A stretch of 64,000 nt of DNA from Calidihabitans tengchongensis (GTDB lineage Bacteria; Sysuimicrobiota; Sysuimicrobiia; Sysuimicrobiales; Kaftiobacteriaceae). The DNA lies in assembly GCA_031459615.1 (NCBI GenBank), contig JAVKIE010000004.1, positions 160,022-224,021 of the forward strand, given 5' to 3'. The notes below the pieces were generated by a model, which was not told the origin of the DNA, did no database searches, and saw only the letters and a program-made list of their open reading frames with translations. Positions 40,817-49,066 of the stretch are shown in pieces. The translations under genes were made by a program, and so were the position numbers. Position 1 is the stretch's first letter; each line of letters opens with the position of its first letter.

Positions 40817-42189
40817 CGCTGCGGGAGGGCGCCGAGGCGGTGGTCCGGGCCCTGCGGGCCGCCGGCCACCGGGCCTACTGGGTGGGCGGGTGCGTCCGCG
40901 ACCTCCTCATGGGGCGGGAGCCTCACGACTACGACGTGGCCACCGACGCCCCGCCCCAGGCGGTGGCGGCGCTGTTCCCGCAGGTGCACCTGGTCGGCGC
41001 CCGGTTCGGCGTGGTGGTGGTGACCCTGGACAGCCACCGCTACGAGGTCGCCACCTTCCGCGCCGAAGGCCCCTACGCCGACGGCCGCCATCCCACCCGG
41101 GTGGAATTCGCCGATCCCCGGACCGACGTGGAGCGGCGCGACTTCACCATCAACGGTCTGCTCTACGACCCGCTCACCGGCGAGGTGGTCGACCACGTGG
41201 GCGGGCGGGCCGACATCGCCCGGCGCCTCGTCCGCACCATCGGCCCCCCCGAGGCGCGATTCGACGAGGACCGGTTGCGCATGCTGCGGGCCGTGCGGCT
41301 GGCGGCGGAGCTGGGGTTTGACCTGGAGGAACAGACCCGGCAGGCCATCGCGGCCCGGGCGCCCCAGATCACCCAGGTCAGCTGGGAGCGCATCCGCGAC
41401 GAACTGGTGCGCCTGCTCACGAGCCCCGGCCGGGGCAGGGGGGTGCGGCTGCTGCAGGAAACCGGACTGCTGCGGGCCGTGCTGCCGGAGGTGGCCGCGA
41501 CGGTCGGGGTCCCCCAGCCGCCCGAGTTCCACCCGGAAGGCGATGTGTTCACCCACACCGTCCTGACCGTGGAGCACCTCACCGACCCTTCCCCGGTCCT
41601 GGCGCTGGCGGCGCTGCTCCACGACATCGGCAAGCCGCCGACCCTGACCCGCACCGACCGCATCCGGTTTCACGAGCACGACCGGGTGGGGGCGGAGCTG
41701 GCCGAGGGCGTGTGCCGCCGCCTCCGGCTCTCCGCGGACGACACCGCCCGGGTGGTGGAGCTGGTGCGCGAGCACCTGCGGGTCCGGGACCTGCCGCGCA
41801 TGCGCCCGGCCCGGGCCGCCCGCTTCCTGCTGGCCCCCGCAGCGGCCGACCACCTGGAGCTGCACCGCGCCGACTGCCTGGCCAGTCACGGCGACCTGAG
41901 CGTGTACCGGTGGGCCGTGCAGGCCCGCCAGCGCCTGCTCGCCCGCCCGGCCGGACCGCGGCTGCTGACGGGAGACGACCTGATCGCCCTGGGCTACCCT
42001 CCGGGGCCCCGGTTCCGGGAGATCCTGGACGCGGTGGAGGACGCCCGCCTGGAGGGCCGCATCGCCACGCGGGAGGAGGCGGTGGAGTTCGTCCGGCGGA
42101 TGTTTCCCCTCTCCGCCCCGGCGGGACATCCTGTGCAGGCGCCGCCCGCGGGGGACGGAGGAGGACAGGGCGGACGCGCAGGGAACTGA
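40813..42189 (+). CDS. cca: CCA-adding / poly(A) polymerase family nucleotidyltransferase with HD domain
   Basis: A 458-residue class II tRNA nucleotidyltransferase. The head has YWVGGCVRDLLMGREPHDYDVAT with the DxD metal ligands, RRDFTINGLLYDPLTGEVVD, and the neck EDRLRMLRAVRLAAELGF. An HD phosphohydrolase domain (LALAALLHDIGKP) follows, as in many CCA enzymes. It probably builds or repairs the CCA end of tRNAs; a poly(A)-adding or A-adding specialised enzyme cannot be excluded. GTG start overlaps the protease gene. Confidence 0.9.
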   Translation: MTLREGAEAVVRALRAAGHRAYWVGGCVRDLLMGREPHDYDVATDAPPQAVAALFPQVHLVGARFGVVVVTLDSHRYEVATFRAEGPYADGRHPTRVEFADPRTDVERRDFTINGLLYDPLTGEVVDHVGGRADIARRLVRTIGPPEARFDEDRLRMLRAVRLAAELGFDLEEQTRQAIAARAPQITQVSWERIRDELVRLLTSPGRGRGVRLLQETGLLRAVLPEVAATVGVPQPPEFHPEGDVFTHTVLTVEHLTDPSPVLALAALLHDIGKPPTLTRTDRIRFHEHDRVGAELAEGVCRRLRLSADDTARVVELVREHLRVRDLPRMRPARAARFLLAPAAADHLELHRADCLASHGDLSVYRWAVQARQRLLARPAGPRLLTGDDLIALGYPPGPRFREILDAVEDARLEGRIATREEAVEFVRRMFPLSAPAGHPVQAPPAGDGGGQGGRAGN

Positions 42190-42207
42190 CTGGAGGGTGA
42201 TGCCGGC

Positions 42208-42369
42208 GTGACCGAACTGGGAACCGTGTACCTGTTCCTGACGCTGCTGGTCCTGTTTGTCGTCATCGGGGCTCTGCTGCCCCGCTACCTGCCCGGTCTG
42301 ATCCGCCTGCTGGATACCACCGTGCTCAAGGAGGAACAGGGATCCGACGGGCGCTCGGACGCGCACTGA
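42208..42369 (+). CDS. Small single-pass membrane protein (53 residues)
   Basis: A short reading frame of 53 residues starting at GTG, with GGAGGG 11-16 bases before it. It contains one hydrophobic helix (about residues 7-26, YLFLTLLVLFVVIGALL), then PRYLPGLIRLL and a charged tail. It lies 18 bases after the cca stop codon. I do not recognise the family. The clean helix plus charged tail suggests a real gene, but the short length keeps confidence modest. Confidence 0.5.
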   Translation: MTELGTVYLFLTLLVLFVVIGALLPRYLPGLIRLLDTTVLKEEQGSDGRSDAH

Positions 42370-42395
42370 CGCTGGCGCACCCGCGGCGCCCCCCT

Positions 42396-42522
42396 CGGAT
42401 CTGCGCCATCACGCGATCTACGCAATCTGCGCGATCCGCCCGATTCAATCTGCTCAATCTGCCCAATCTGCTCAATCTGCTCGATCTACAGTGTGCTCGA
42501 TCTGCCCGATCTGCGCGATCTC
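42396..42522. repeat. Degenerate 9-bp tandem repeat array at a convergent junction
   Basis: About 13 units of the form RATCTGCNC, the clearest being four in a row near 42446-42481. The units match those at 341-381 in the same orientation and those at 20326-20388 in the opposite one; 42414-42436 equals the complement of 20335-20357 over 23 bases. It separates the small membrane protein gene from the FBP aldolase/phosphatase gene end. Confidence 0.8.
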
Positions 42523-42570
42523 CGCACCCCGCCCCGTCCGGCGGTTCAACGCTCTCACGTTCCAGCGCCG

Positions 42571-43704
42571 TCACTCCGAGCGGACGGGGGCGCCCGCCGG
42601 CTCGCTCCGCACCACGAACTCCTGCTCCAGCCGCCGCAGCCGGGCCACGATCCCGCCGTACTCCAGCTCGGACATGGGCAGCATCGCCGGTCCGAAGAAC
42701 CCCTGCCGCCGCATCTCCATCGCCTTGGCGGCAATCCGATCCCGGACCGCGTGCCAGAAGGGGTCGGCGAACAGGTCGGTCGGGCCGGTGAGGCGTCCCT
42801 CGTGGATCGAAAAGCCGAGCCCGCAGACCATCGGGCAGCAGAAGAAGGTGGAGGCGGGCGTGTTCATGGGGACGGGCATCAGGGGCAGGTTGTGGCTGCC
42901 GCGGGTGTCGCCGGCCACGTAGGGACCCAGGGCGAACGCCGGCCCCAGCTCCTCGGTGGCGGGAAAGATCTTTTGCACCCGGACCACTGCGCAGGGGTCG
43001 TCCTTGCCCACGTACCGGCCGGCGATGTTCCGCAGACGCGACGTGCTCACCGCCGCCGCCTGCTCGCCCGGGTAGGCCCGCGACCAGATGGACTCGATCA
43101 CGTACCGGTGCGTGTCCCGCAGCAGGGCCGCGATGTCGTACAGCCGTTCGGGGGCGTCCAGGGTGATCAGCCGGTCCCCGGCCGTGTGGTCGACGTCCAT
43201 GATCCGGAAGGTGAACCCCGGGTGCAGGGGCTCCGAGAGCAGCAGGCCCGATGAGTACATGGGATCGGCAAACACCAGGTACAGGGGCAGGTTGAAGGCG
43301 CCGGGCTCGGTCTTGTCCGCCGTGAGGATGACCACGGCCTCGTTGGGGCGCTCCTCACACTCGATCTCGGCCGACCCCGGCCCCAGCCCTCGCACGTTGC
43401 CGGAGAAGGCGTCCTTGAGCAGGTCCTGCCCGGCCCCGTACAGCCCCTGCCGTCGGGCCACCTCGGTGGCGGCCCGGAAGGCATCCCAGGCCAGCTGGTG
43501 GATGTCGGGATGGTCCACGCCCCGCGTATGGGTCATGACGACGGCGATGTCGTCCCCGGTGTGGTAGACGAACGCGTCGATGAGGAGCCGGCCGCGCTCG
43601 CGCATCACCCGGTCCCGCACCTCCCCCAGGACTTCGTCGCTGGGCAGGGTGTGTCCGCCGATGGCGCCGATGTCCGCCTTGATCACGCTCACCGTCAGCC
43701 GCAT
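42571..43704 (-). CDS. fbp: Fructose-1,6-bisphosphate aldolase/phosphatase (bifunctional, class V FBPase)
   Basis: A 377-residue gluconeogenic enzyme that both condenses triose phosphates and dephosphorylates the product. Metal ligands fit Asp11 and His18 in KADIGAIGGHTLPS and the Asp51-Asp52 pair; the Schiff-base lysine fits Lys234 in GRYVGKDDP with Tyr231 beside it, matching the known archaeal residues. Its type is common in archaea and deep-branching thermophilic bacteria. The ATG at 43704 follows GGGGGGAGGCGGGAGGC, so the longer upstream reading is rejected. It makes a separate FBPase unnecessary. Confidence 0.95.
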   Translation of the reverse strand: MRLTVSVIKADIGAIGGHTLPSDEVLGEVRDRVMRERGRLLIDAFVYHTGDDIAVVMTHTRGVDHPDIHQLAWDAFRAATEVARRQGLYGAGQDLLKDAFSGNVRGLGPGSAEIECEERPNEAVVILTADKTEPGAFNLPLYLVFADPMYSSGLLLSEPLHPGFTFRIMDVDHTAGDRLITLDAPERLYDIAALLRDTHRYVIESIWSRAYPGEQAAAVSTSRLRNIAGRYVGKDDPCAVVRVQKIFPATEELGPAFALGPYVAGDTRGSHNLPLMPVPMNTPASTFFCCPMVCGLGFSIHEGRLTGPTDLFADPFWHAVRDRIAAKAMEMRRQGFFGPAMLPMSELEYGGIVARLRRLEQEFVVRSEPAGAPVRSE

Positions 43705-43753
43705 GCCTCCCGCCTCCCCCCGTACTGCGCCGGCGCGTCGCGGATTCGGGGCC

Positions 43754-43782
43754 ATTGTAGCACCGGGGGTTCAGAGAGGAAA
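43754..43782 (-). promoter_or_regulatory. fbp: Promoter of the FBP aldolase/phosphatase gene
   Basis: On the reverse strand TTTCCT (43777-43782) and TACAAT (43754-43759) are spaced by 17 bases, giving a leader of about 43 bases before the ATG. A 12-bp palindrome CTCCGCGCGGAG lies just upstream at 43785-43796 and may be an operator. Confidence 0.55.
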
Positions 43783-43883
43783 ACCTCCGCGCGGAGTCGA
43801 ACAGGCATGCGAACGACGGGAACGGTGCCCTGTCTCCCCCCGCAGGTCCGCGCCGTACCCTGACCAGCGCAGCGGGGAACACG

Positions 43884-44300
43884 GTGGCGGGGGTTCGGGT
43901 GGCAGGGGTGCGTGTGGAGCGGACGCCCGATCGCGTGGCGGCGACGGTGACGGTGCTCCACGGAGAGGCCGGGCTGACGGCGCGCGCGGAGCGCCCTCCC
44001 GGAGAACTGGCGGGCGTATGGGCGGCGGCCGAGGCGACCGCCGCGGCGCTCGGCCAGATCCTGCCGGCGGGTGTGGCCGCCACGCTGCGGCGGGTGGTGG
44101 TGCAGCAGGTCGCGGCGGGGCCCCTGGTGGTCGTCCACCTGGCGGTGGAGACGGGCCGGGGCGCGGAGAACCTGGTGGGCGCGGCCCTGGGACGGGGCGG
44201 TCCCCTGGAGGACGCGGCGGCCGCGGCGGTGGTGGACGCGGTGGAGCGGCGCCTGGAGTGGTACCTCCGGCAGCAGACGGGGCCGGCAGCCGGTCGGTGA
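43884..44300 (+). CDS. Conserved-looking protein of unknown function upstream of parA
   Basis: A 138-residue soluble alpha/beta protein rich in Ala and Val. Recurrent strands (VAATVTVLHGEAGLTARAE, LRRVVVQQVAAGPLVVVHLAV) and the segment ENLVGAALGRGGPLEDAAAAAVVDAVERRL suggest a small ligand-binding or allosteric-type domain. I cannot name it. It begins with GTG and lies 58 bases before parA on the same strand, so it is probably co-transcribed with parA and its partner. Confidence 0.6.
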   Translation: MAGVRVAGVRVERTPDRVAATVTVLHGEAGLTARAERPPGELAGVWAAAEATAAALGQILPAGVAATLRRVVVQQVAAGPLVVVHLAVETGRGAENLVGAALGRGGPLEDAAAAAVVDAVERRLEWYLRQQTGPAAGR

Positions 44301-44358
44301 GGACGGACGCGCACGCGGCGGCCCGGTTCGAGGACGCCGCCGGGCGCGGGAGGACGGC

Positions 44359-45186
44359 GTGACCGAGACAGGATCCGCCCGGGTCATCGCGCTGGTCAAC
44401 CAGAAGGGCGGCTGCGCGAAGACGACCACGGCCGTGAACCTCGCGGCCTGCCTTGCCGTGAGCGGGCGGCGGACCCTGGTCATCGACCTGGATCCCCAGG
44501 CCAATGCCACCGTCAGCCTGGGGGTGGATCCGGCCGGCCTGGAGCGCACCGTCTATCACGTGCTGGTGGGAAGCGATGACGAGGGGGCGGAGGTCACTCT
44601 GCCCCAGGTCATCGTGCCCACCACCGTGGACAACCTCTTTCTGGCCCCCTCCTCCATCGACCTGGCCGCGGCGGAGCTGGAGCTGGCCCCGCGGATCGGC
44701 CGGGAGAACTCCCTGCGCAGGCGCCTGGGGCCGGTCCTGGGAGACTACGCCTACATCTTCGTGGACACGCCGCCCAGCCTGGGCCTGCTGACCCTCAACG
44801 CCCTGGTCGCGAGCGATGAGGTGATCATCCCCATTCAGACCCACTACTACGCCTTGCTGGGGATGCGTCAGCTGCTGCGCACCCTGAAGATGGTGCGGGA
44901 AGAGGTGGGCCACCACGTGGAGATCCTGGGAGTTCTGCCCACCATGTATGACGCCCGCACCAACATCAGCCGTGAGATCCTGCAGGGCATCAAGGACTTC
45001 TTCGGGGACAAGGTGTTCCAGACGTCGATCCACTTCAATATCAAACTGGTCGAGTCGTCCATGGTGGGCGTTCCCCTGTTCGTCCACAACCCCTCGTCCC
45101 GGGGCGCCCAGGAGTACATGGAACTGGCCCGGGAGGTCGTGCGACTACATGAGGAAAGAGCGCGAGGAGCTGCGGCGCGGCATTAG
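44359..45186 (+). CDS. parA: ParA-family ATPase (Soj-like)
   Basis: A 275-residue deviant-Walker ATPase. The P loop is VNQKGGCAKTTTAVNLA (signature Lys16 and Lys21), switch I is around IDLDPQANATVSLG, and Walker B is YIFVDTPPSLGLLTLNAL. Full-length alignment to Soj/ParA is good, including IPIQTHYYALLGMRQLL. GTG start after GGGAGGACGGC. There is no parB after it and no gidB/rsmG before it, so it may not be the chromosomal segregation ParA; it could position another cargo. Confidence 0.93.
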   Translation: MTETGSARVIALVNQKGGCAKTTTAVNLAACLAVSGRRTLVIDLDPQANATVSLGVDPAGLERTVYHVLVGSDDEGAEVTLPQVIVPTTVDNLFLAPSSIDLAAAELELAPRIGRENSLRRRLGPVLGDYAYIFVDTPPSLGLLTLNALVASDEVIIPIQTHYYALLGMRQLLRTLKMVREEVGHHVEILGVLPTMYDARTNISREILQGIKDFFGDKVFQTSIHFNIKLVESSMVGVPLFVHNPSSRGAQEYMELAREVVRLHEERARGAAARH

Positions 45187-45550
45187 GGCCTTCATTCAGG
45201 ATGCCTCGGTGGAGCTGGCCGAGCTGACGTCCCCGGCCCCGGACCCCGGCGGGGAGCCTGCCGCCCGGGAGGGCGCCTCCCGGGCCCCGGACCGGCCCCT
45301 GCTCCGCCTGGTGCAGCCTCCGGCGGCGCCGCCCGCCCCGGAGGCGGCGCCGGGCCCCGGCCCCATGACCCTGCACCCCCGCCGGGGGGTGTGCGCCGCC
45401 TACCTGGTCAACCCCCGGTGCTGGGAGATCCCCGACGCCTTCTGCAACCAGGCCCTGCACGTCTGCCGGCTGCGGGAGTGCCCCATCTACGGCCTGCACC
45501 AGGAGGAGCTGGAGCGCCGCTTCGCAGCGAAGTTCAAGCACCTCTGGTGA
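45149..45550 (+). CDS. ParA-associated protein with C-terminal cysteine cluster
   Basis: A 133-residue protein overlapping parA by 38 bases. The N-terminus is charged and helical (MRKEREELRRGIRAFIQDAS), then comes a Pro/Ala linker, and the last ~50 residues have five cysteines in a dense pattern (RGVCAAY, PRCWEIP, FCNQALHVCRLRECPIY), ending in ERRFAAKFKHLW. The cluster could bind zinc or an Fe-S centre. No ParB-like helix-turn-helix or CTP-binding motif is seen. Likely the effector or cargo adaptor of this ParA (inference). Confidence 0.7.
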   Translation: MRKEREELRRGIRAFIQDASVELAELTSPAPDPGGEPAAREGASRAPDRPLLRLVQPPAAPPAPEAAPGPGPMTLHPRRGVCAAYLVNPRCWEIPDAFCNQALHVCRLRECPIYGLHQEELERRFAAKFKHLW

Positions 45551-45602
45551 CCTCCGCCGCCCCGCCGGATCCCACGTTCCCACGTGGTGACGTTCCGACG
45601 TT

Positions 45603-46274
45603 CTAGTCTCCCGCTCCACCCTCTCGGGGATCCAGTTCCAGGTCCAGGATCTGCCTGAGGTCGTCCACCCACGCCCACACGGGGAGCCCCCGCGCCTCCA
45701 CGGCCGACCGCTTCGGTCCCACCCCGATGAAGGGCACGCCGGCCCGCACGGCGGCCTCGGCGTCGATCCATGCGTCCCCGATCATGTAGGCCCGCCGCAC
45801 ACCGGGCAGGCGCCGGAGGACGGAGACGATGCCGCCTCCGCCGGGCTTGAGGTCGGGGACGTCATCGCGGGTGGCCACCACGTCGAAGTACTCCAGCAGC
45901 CCCAGAGCAGCCAGCCTCTCCCGCAACCCCCGGCCGCTGGTATTGGTCAGCAGCGCCAGCCGATAGCCCCTCGCCCGCAGGGCTGCCAGGACCTCCCGGG
46001 CTCCGGGGGCGACCGCGGCCCGGGCCAGCCCGTCCGCCTCGGCGGCACCGATCACCTCCCACATCCGCGGGCCCAGGCCCGGGTCGGCCTGCTCGCCCAC
46101 CCGCACCAGATCCGGCAGCGACAGCGCCATCAGGTCCTCCCGCGCCCCGGCCCGCACCCCCGCCTGCTCCAGCAGGTCGATCAGGCGGCGGCGGACGGCC
46201 AGGAAGTCGGTCGGGGAGAGGATGAGGGTATTGTCCAGGTCGAAGATGAGAGCAACATCGCCCGCCGGAGGCAT
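45603..46274 (-). CDS. HAD superfamily hydrolase (phosphoglycolate phosphatase-like)
   Basis: A 223-residue HAD subfamily I phosphatase: motif I ALIFDLDNTL, motif II LLTNTSG, the Lys in DLKPGGGG and motif IV MIGDAWIDAEAA, with a helical cap between. The substrate is not identifiable. The ATG at 46274 places the DxD motif near the start as usual. It faces the ParA partner gene and is divergent from the peroxiredoxin. Confidence 0.85.
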   Translation of the reverse strand: MPPAGDVALIFDLDNTLILSPTDFLAVRRRLIDLLEQAGVRAGAREDLMALSLPDLVRVGEQADPGLGPRMWEVIGAAEADGLARAAVAPGAREVLAALRARGYRLALLTNTSGRGLRERLAALGLLEYFDVVATRDDVPDLKPGGGGIVSVLRRLPGVRRAYMIGDAWIDAEAAVRAGVPFIGVGPKRSAVEARGLPVWAWVDDLRQILDLELDPREGGAGD

Positions 46275-46335
46275 CCCGACCAAGGGTTTGGCGGGCGCGG
46301 GGGAAACCCTTTCCCGGACCCGGGAGGAGATGCGG

Positions 46336-46800
46336 ATGCCGGTCGAAGGCGACCTTGCCCCCGACTTCACCCTGCCGGACGACCAGGGCCGGCCGGTGCG
46401 GCTGTCGGCCCTCCGCGGCCGCCCGGTGGTCCTGTGGTTCTACGTCCGGGACTTCACGCCCGGCTGAACCCAGGAAGCCACCGCGTTCCGTGACGACTAC
46501 GCGGCCTATCAGACGCTGGGAGCGGAGGTCCTGGGCATCAGCACCGACAGCGTGGCCACCCACGCCCGGTGGAAGGCCAAACTGGGCATCCCGTATCCGC
46601 TGCTGGCCGACACCGACCACGAGGTGGCCCGCCTGTACGGGGTGTGGACCCGCAAGTCCCTGATGGGCAAGACGTACTGGGGGGTGGCGCGGACCACGTT
46701 CATCATCGACCGGGACGGTCGGATCGCCCGGGTCTTTCCCAACGTCAAGATCGCCGGCCACTCCCGGGAGGTGCTGGAGGCGCTCAGGGAGCTCGCCTAG
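46336..46800 (+). CDS. bcp: Bcp/PrxQ peroxiredoxin, probable selenoprotein (in-frame TGA at the active site)
   Basis: 154 residues if TGA 46465-46467 is read. The frame gives VVLWFYVRDFTPG, then TGA, then TQEATAFRDDY: the TGA sits exactly where Bcp/PrxQ proteins have the peroxidatic Cys in TPGCT(K/R)EA. Homology continues without a break through YPLLADTDHEVARLYGV and a VARTTFIIDRDGRI stretch to 46800. The protein has no other Cys, so it would be a one-Sec enzyme needing an external thiol for reduction of hydroperoxides. A hairpin suitable for a bacterial SECIS follows at 46481-46504. ATG 46336 follows GGGAGGAG. A sequencing error (TGC to TGA) is the main alternative. Confidence 0.85.
46481..46504 (+). 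promoter_or_regulatory. Candidate SECIS element
   Basis: CCGCGT and ACGCGG pair around a 12-base loop containing GU, beginning 13 bases after the TGA. Bacterial SECIS hairpins lie at this distance inside the coding region and present a GU in the apical loop to SelB. The stem is short, so folding should be checked. Confidence 0.45.
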
Positions 46801-46824
46801 CCGTTCCCCGGGCCGGAGGCGGCG

Positions 46825-46853
46825 TTGCCTGCCCCCCGGTCTCGTGCTATACT
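46825..46853 (+). promoter_or_regulatory. Promoter of the rimP-nusA-infB operon
   Basis: TTGCCT (46825-46830) and TATACT (46848-46853) with a 17-base spacer. Transcription would start just before the first leader hairpin at 46860. Confidence 0.75.
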
Positions 46854-46859
46854 GAGACC

Positions 46860-46948
46860 GTCGCGCGCACGCGCGACCGATTCGGGCATGCGGGAAGCCC
46901 CCGCCTGGGGGCGCGGTGAGTGGGTGACGGTGGGACCCACTCTTTTTT
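46860..46948 (+). promoter_or_regulatory. Structured rimP leader with intrinsic terminator (attenuator)
   Basis: Three hairpins in the untranslated leader: GTCGCGCG/CGCGCGAC at 46860-46877; GCCCCC/GGGGGC at 46897-46912; and GAGTGGGT/ACCCACTC at 46918-46942 followed by six T residues (46943-46948). The last is a textbook intrinsic terminator placed between promoter and first gene. Since nusA is in the operon, NusA-dependent attenuation (autoregulation) is plausible, as known for rimP leaders elsewhere. Confidence 0.8.
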
Positions 46949-46989
46949 ATGGCGAGGACGCCCCGGGCACCGGGGGGGACGGAGAGGCG

Positions 46990-47481
46990 ATGACGCGGGA
47001 AGAGATCGTGGCGCAGGTCGAGCAGATGCTGCGGCCGATCGTGGCCCGGCTGGGCCTGGAGACGGTCGAGGTCTCCCTGTCCGGCGAGGGTGCGCGCACG
47101 GTCCTGAAGGTCCTGGTGGACCGACCGGAGGGGGGCATCACCGTCGAGGAGTGCGCCCGGGTCAACGAGATGCTGGGCCGCCAGCTGGACCTGGTCGACC
47201 TCTTCGACCACCCCTACACCCTGGAAGTCTCCTCCCCGGGCCTGGACCGGCCGCTGCGCACCGACGCCGATTTCCGCCGGTACGCGGGCCGCAAGGCCGA
47301 GGTGAAGACGGCGCAACCCGTGGAGGGCGGGAAGGTCCTCCGGGGGGTCCTGCTGGGCGTGATCGGGGACGACGTGGTTCTCCAGGTGCGCGGCCGGCAG
47401 GTGCGGGTGCCGAAGGCGCAGATCGTCCAGGCCCGCCTGGTGGTGGACCTGGACGACCTGCGGGCCGACCTGAGGGCGTAG
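46990..47481 (+). CDS. rimP: Ribosome maturation factor RimP
   Basis: A 163-residue 30S assembly factor. The N-terminal domain shows LEDV-like VEVSLSGEGARTVLKVLVDRPEGGITVEEC and the central LEVSSPGLDRPLRTDADFRRY; the C-terminal Sm-like domain ends with PKAQIVQARLVVDL. First gene of the nusA-infB operon, with its own attenuator leader. ATG start after a GGAGAGG site. Confidence 0.95.
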   Translation: MTREEIVAQVEQMLRPIVARLGLETVEVSLSGEGARTVLKVLVDRPEGGITVEECARVNEMLGRQLDLVDLFDHPYTLEVSSPGLDRPLRTDADFRRYAGRKAEVKTAQPVEGGKVLRGVLLGVIGDDVVLQVRGRQVRVPKAQIVQARLVVDLDDLRADLRA

Positions 47482-47497
47482 GCGGCGGGGTGATGTC

Positions 47498-48698
<1,201 letters not shown>

Positions 48699-48706
<8 letters not shown>

Positions 48707-49040
48707 GTCGCGCACCATTCCCACCCGGATGTGCGTGGCCTGCCGCACCGCGCGCCCCAAGAGGGATCTGGTGCGGGTGGTGCGCACCCCGTCGGGAGCC
48801 GTCGTGGTCGATCCCACCGGCAAGCTGGCCGGGCGCGGGGCGTACGTGTGCCCGTCGGTGGACTGCGCCCGCTCCGGCGTGCGCGAGGGCCGCCTGGCCC
48901 ATGCGCTGCAGGCGCCCCTGCCGGAGGGGCTGGAGGCGGATCTGCTGCGGGTGGTGGAGAGCGTACTGGCCGCCCGGGCCGGGGCCGATCGCCCCAAGGT
49001 GATCCGGATTCCGGCGGCCGGCCGCCGGGCCACCACGTAG
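48699..49040 (+). CDS. ylxR: YlxR (DUF448) RNA-binding protein
   Basis: A 113-residue protein with the family signature: PTRMCVACRTARPKRDLVRVV, then GKLAGRGAYVCPSVDCA. YlxR proteins bind RNA and, as shown in some Bacillota, the RNase P complex. Its usual position between nusA and infB is kept. The C-terminal ~30 residues are a basic tail. Confidence 0.93.
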
Positions 49041-49066
49041 CGGATCCGGGAGGAGGGCGCGACAGG

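Noticed and set aside
42396..42522. CRISPR array
   Set aside because: Units are 9 bp, contiguous and degenerate, with no spacers and no cas genes nearby.
44359..45186. Chromosomal parA of a parABS locus
   Set aside because: No ParB partner, no rsmG/mnmG neighbours and no parS palindrome seen, so the segregation role is not supported here.
46222..46800. Two separate short genes or a pseudogene at the peroxiredoxin locus
   Set aside because: The single stop is TGA at the exact catalytic Cys position and both sides align to one Bcp protein in one frame; random decay would be unlikely to hit that codon alone.
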